Assembly: GCA_030524135.1 (NCBI GenBank)
Contig: JAUNHA010000005.1
Span: forward strand, 21,530 to 85,529
DNA from: Eubacteriales bacterium
GTDB taxonomy: Bacteria > Bacillota > Clostridia > Lachnospirales > Lachnospiraceae
Direction of reading: 5' to 3'
Length of the DNA stretch: 64,000 nt
The notes under the pieces were generated by a model. That model made no database searches. It worked only from the letters and a program-made list of their open reading frames with translations, and was not told the DNA's origin. Positions 61,254 through 64,000 of the stretch are shown one piece after another (position 1 is the first letter of the stretch; the number at the start of each line of letters is the position of its first letter). The position numbers were made by a program, and so were the translations under genes.

Positions 61254-62215
61254 TGGGCCGGGTGCTGATTCCGCAGAAGGTCGATGCGGCAGGGGAACGA
61301 CTTCTGGCAGAAGCAGGACACGAGATCGTGATACCCAAACAGTTTGACGAGACCACGCTCATAGATGCTGTCCGCGACTGTGATGCAATTCTCCTGCGTA
61401 CGGCAGCGGTCGGGGCAGCAGTTCTGCAGGCGGGGAAAAAGCTGCAGATCGTAGCGCGGCACGGCGCCGGATACAACAATGTGGATGTCGAAACCGCCTC
61501 AGAGCTTGGTATCTGGGTAACCAATACGCCGGATGCCACGACGATGTCGGTTGCGGAATTTACGCTGGGTGCGATCATCGCCTGTGCAAAGCAGAGCTTT
61601 CGCTTAAATAAAGCGCTTCTGGAAGATGACTTTTACCGGAAAAACCGGTTTTTGGGGCAGGATCTGTCCGGAAAAACGCTGTCGATCATTGGATTGGGAC
61701 GGATCGGACGGGAAGTGGCGAAACGGGCATATTATGGTCTCGGCATGCGCGTGATCGCTTATTCTCCGCATATTCCGGCAGATCTTCCGCCTTATATAGA
61801 GGCAGTCAGCAGGGACGAGGCATTCGCAGGAGCTGATTTTGTATCGCTGCACATGCCGCTGACAAACTGTTCCAGGGCATCGATCGGCGCAAATGAGTTT
61901 TTGAACATGAAGCCGGAGGCTTTTCTGATCAATTGCGCACGCGGAGAAGTGATCGTGGAAGCGGAGCTGATACAGGCGCTTGAAGCCGGCAGGATCGCCG
62001 GAGCTTTTCTGGATGTGTTTGAGCAGGAACCGCCGGAGAAGGATAATCCGCTTCTTCATATGGAGCAGGTAATCGTGACGCCGCACATGGCATCCAATAC
62101 AAAGGAGTGTATGCGCCGCATGGCTGTGGGCGCGGCATCCGAGATCGTACTGGTATTAGATGGAAAGGCGCCGAAGTGGCCGGTCAATCAGCCGGCAGAG
62201 CTGAAGAAAAAATAA
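61253..62215 (+). CDS. D-2-hydroxyacid dehydrogenase
   Basis: A 320-residue NAD-dependent dehydrogenase of the SerA/GyaR/hydroxypyruvate reductase family. The cofactor motif is IIGLGRIGREVAKRAYYGLG, the catalytic arginine is in FLINCARGEVI, the acid in LDVFEQEPPEKDNPLL, and the histidine in VTPHMASNT. It starts GRVLIPQKVDAAGERLL and overlaps the gudD paralogue by one base, and garD follows in 20 bases, so it belongs to the hexarate pathway; likely substrates are hydroxypyruvate, glyoxylate or a related 2-keto acid. The exact reaction is not shown by sequence. Confidence 0.85.
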   Translation: MGRVLIPQKVDAAGERLLAEAGHEIVIPKQFDETTLIDAVRDCDAILLRTAAVGAAVLQAGKKLQIVARHGAGYNNVDVETASELGIWVTNTPDATTMSVAEFTLGAIIACAKQSFRLNKALLEDDFYRKNRFLGQDLSGKTLSIIGLGRIGREVAKRAYYGLGMRVIAYSPHIPADLPPYIEAVSRDEAFAGADFVSLHMPLTNCSRASIGANEFLNMKPEAFLINCARGEVIVEAELIQALEAGRIAGAFLDVFEQEPPEKDNPLLHMEQVIVTPHMASNTKECMRRMAVGAASEIVLVLDGKAPKWPVNQPAELKKK

Positions 62216-62235
62216 GAGGTAAAGGAGTTTGAAAT

Positions 62236-63756
62236 ATGGCTGCACCGCTTGTTATAAAAGTAAAGCCGCAGGATAATGTGGCGATTGCTGTGCACGATCT
62301 GGCAAAGGGCGTCGAGGTCCTGCCGGGCGTTGTGACAAATGAACCGATCCCGCAGGCGCACAAGACCGCACTCACGGATATTGCTGAGGGTGAGGCGATC
62401 GTACGTTACGGCGTGGTTCTCGGTTATGCGAAAAAGGATATCAAAAAAGGCGACTGGATCAATGAGCACATGGTCAAGCTGCCAAAGAGCCCGTCGCTTG
62501 ACGATATGCCTTATGGAAAGAATATCGTTCCCATGGAGGAGCTTCCGGAGCCGCCGGTAAAGACCTGGATGGGATACAGAAATAAAGAAGGGTATGCAGG
62601 AACGAAAAACATGCTCGGCATCATGACGAGCGTGCAGTGCGTGGCAGGTGTTGCGCGCGTTGCAGTCGAGCGTATCCGCAGAGAGCTGCTTCCGAAATAC
62701 CCGAATGTGGATGATGTTGTGGCGATCACGCATCCGTACGGCTGCGGCGTTGCAATCAATGCAACGATGGCGTATATCCCGATCCGTTCACTCCAGAACA
62801 TCCTGCGCCATCCGAATTTCGGCGGCGAGATCATGGTGCTTGGCCTTGGCTGCGAGAAGCTGACACTTGATAAGCTTCTTCCGCCGGAGGACATCACGCC
62901 GGAAAACTGTCTGATCATTCAGGACTGTCATGGTCATGATGAAATGATGCAGAAGATACTGGATATGGCGGAAACGAAGCTTAAGCGCCTCAACGAAAGA
63001 AAGCGTGAAGAGCTTCCGCTGAGTGATCTTCTGATCGGTATGCAGTGCGGAGGCAGTGATGCATTCAGCGGCCTTACGGCAAACCCGAGTGCGGGATATG
63101 CAGCGGATATGCTGGTGCGCGGCGGCGGTACCGTGATGTTCAGTGAGGTAACAGAGGTGCGTGACGGCGTGCATCTGATCGCGGAGCGATGCGTGAATGC
63201 TGAAGTGCGTGATCGTCTGGCAGCAGAGATGAAATGGTACGATGATTACCTGGAGGCAGGCGGCGTTGACCGTGATGCGAATCCGGCGCCCGGCAATAAA
63301 AAGGGCGGTCTTGCCAATATCGTGGAAAAAGCGATGGGATCTATTGCGAAGTCCGGTACGGCTCCGATTGTTGAGGTGATCGGAGCGGGAGAACGCCCGA
63401 CAAAACACGGTATGATCTATGACGCGACACCGGCTTCCGATATTGTTTGCGGTCCGTCCCAGATCGCGGCAGGTATCGGCTTGCAGGTATTTATGACGGG
63501 AAGAGGCACTCCTTATGGCCTTGAAGTGGCACCGGTCATCAAGGTCTGCAGCCGGAATGAAATGAAGGAAAACTGGTTCGACATGATCGATATTTCAGCG
63601 GGCGGCGTAGCAACCGGAGATCAGACGATCGAAGAGGTTGGAACGGAAATCTTTAATTTCATCATTGATGTTGCATCCGGAAGAAAGAAGCCTTACAGCG
63701 ATCAGTATGGTTTCCATAATGATATGTGCATTTTCAATCCGGCACCGATCACCTGA
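62236..63756 (+). CDS. garD: Galactarate dehydratase
   Basis: A 506-residue GarD/UxaA-family dehydratase that converts galactarate (mucate) to 5-keto-4-deoxyglucarate. The N-terminal SAF domain (about 1-95) has [23 protein letters not shown]; the C-terminal domain has [62 protein letters not shown] and [22 protein letters not shown], which match GarD more closely than altronate dehydratase. Length equals the family's usual 500-525. It yields the same product as the glucarate dehydratases, so both feed the lyase at 55767. Last gene of the locus. Confidence 0.93.
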   Translation: MAAPLVIKVKPQDNVAIAVHDLAKGVEVLPGVVTNEPIPQAHKTALTDIAEGEAIVRYGVVLGYAKKDIKKGDWINEHMVKLPKSPSLDDMPYGKNIVPMEELPEPPVKTWMGYRNKEGYAGTKNMLGIMTSVQCVAGVARVAVERIRRELLPKYPNVDDVVAITHPYGCGVAINATMAYIPIRSLQNILRHPNFGGEIMVLGLGCEKLTLDKLLPPEDITPENCLIIQDCHGHDEMMQKILDMAETKLKRLNERKREELPLSDLLIGMQCGGSDAFSGLTANPSAGYAADMLVRGGGTVMFSEVTEVRDGVHLIAERCVNAEVRDRLAAEMKWYDDYLEAGGVDRDANPAPGNKKGGLANIVEKAMGSIAKSGTAPIVEVIGAGERPTKHGMIYDATPASDIVCGPSQIAAGIGLQVFMTGRGTPYGLEVAPVIKVCSRNEMKENWFDMIDISAGGVATGDQTIEEVGTEIFNFIIDVASGRKKPYSDQYGFHNDMCIFNPAPIT

Positions 63757-63831
63757 TGGAAACTGCAGTTCTGCCAGACGGATTTCTGGGTTTAAATTTA
63801 AAAATTTGTTATTAATATTATTTATGAAGCG

Positions 63832-63860
63832 GAGGAGATGTCGAAAGGCATCTTCTTTTG
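63832..63860 (+). terminator. Terminator after garD
   Basis: GGAGATGT pairs with GCATCTTC (63833-63855) with G-U pairs around a short loop, followed by TTTTG. It lies 75 bases behind garD. Confidence 0.6.
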
Positions 63861-63908
63861 CTTGAGGAAAGGGCAGAAGGTGTAAGGTCGAGAGAAAATA
63901 TATTCTCA

Positions 63909-63937
63909 TTGACAGGCCGGTTCCTGACTATTATACT
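63909..63937 (+). promoter_or_regulatory. Consensus promoter at the right edge
   Basis: TTGACA (63909-63914) and TATACT (63932-63937) with an exact 17-base spacer, a near-perfect housekeeping promoter. The gene it drives lies beyond the window. Confidence 0.8.
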
Positions 63938-64000
63938 GATCTCATCTGAAATCTGATATGTAATGACCTTTGTCAAGTATCAACTTAACAAGAAACACCA

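Noticed and set aside
1-64000. tRNA or rRNA genes, CRISPR arrays, insertion sequences, prophage or integrase genes
   Set aside because: None was seen in any gap or frame; the gaps hold only promoters, hairpins, a riboswitch and AT-rich spacers.

Overview
The window looks like chromosome of a strictly anaerobic Bacillota, most likely a gut Clostridia/Lachnospiraceae-type bacterium. The signs are strong AGGAGG ribosome sites, an FMN riboswitch on a RibU gene, a FabK/FabT-type fatty-acid cluster with an AccD-AccA fusion, a GerM-like lipoprotein, and selenium-dependent molybdenum hydroxylase genes. The family assignment is inference; no rRNA or other marker is present. I saw no tRNA, rRNA, CRISPR, insertion sequence or prophage.

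Layout. 1-3.5 kb: the 3' end of glpK and small housekeeping genes (YcxB-like membrane protein, YbaK editing protein, asparaginase, methionine sulfoxide reductase). 3.6-10.1 kb: a more AT-rich, patchwork stretch with a DUF4143 ATPase, a convergent riboswitch-controlled riboflavin transporter, an acyltransferase-like protein and a three-gene carbohydrate ABC importer.

10.1-38.7 kb: a large purine-degradation island built on two arms that diverge from a control region at 31.39-31.79 kb. The minus arm (31.4 to 10.1 kb) carries ssnA, ygfK, a fused selenium-dependent xanthine dehydrogenase, a dihydropyrimidinase, a three-subunit xanthine dehydrogenase, molybdopterin genes (MoeA-like, moaC, moaA, MOSC-MogA), molybdate uptake (modA, modB and a ModE-like regulator, but no modC), and maturation genes (xdhC, a YqeC-MobA fusion, yqeB). 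The plus arm carries a YheO-type regulator, ygeX, ygeY, ygeW, carbamate kinase and an NCS2 purine permease. Together these would import purines, hydroxylate and open the ring, break the product into small amino and carbamoyl compounds, and make ATP through carbamate kinase, while supplying the Mo/Se cofactor.

39.0-49.2 kb: a full type II fatty-acid synthesis and acetyl-CoA carboxylase operon (fabH-acpP-fabK-fabD-fabG-fabF-accB-fabZ-accC-accDA) with FabT at the distal end and a palindrome at the fabH promoter; a GerMN lipoprotein follows.

50.0-63.8 kb: a hexarate (glucarate/galactarate) catabolic locus: a PrpR-like regulator with a degenerate AAA+ domain, tartronate semialdehyde reductase, an AEC transporter, two glucarate dehydratase paralogues, a DapA-family lyase, a TctABC transporter, a D-2-hydroxyacid dehydrogenase and galactarate dehydratase. 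Both dehydratase types give 5-keto-4-deoxyglucarate; the DapA-family protein probably stands in for the missing GarL aldolase. A consensus promoter near the right edge points to a gene beyond the window.
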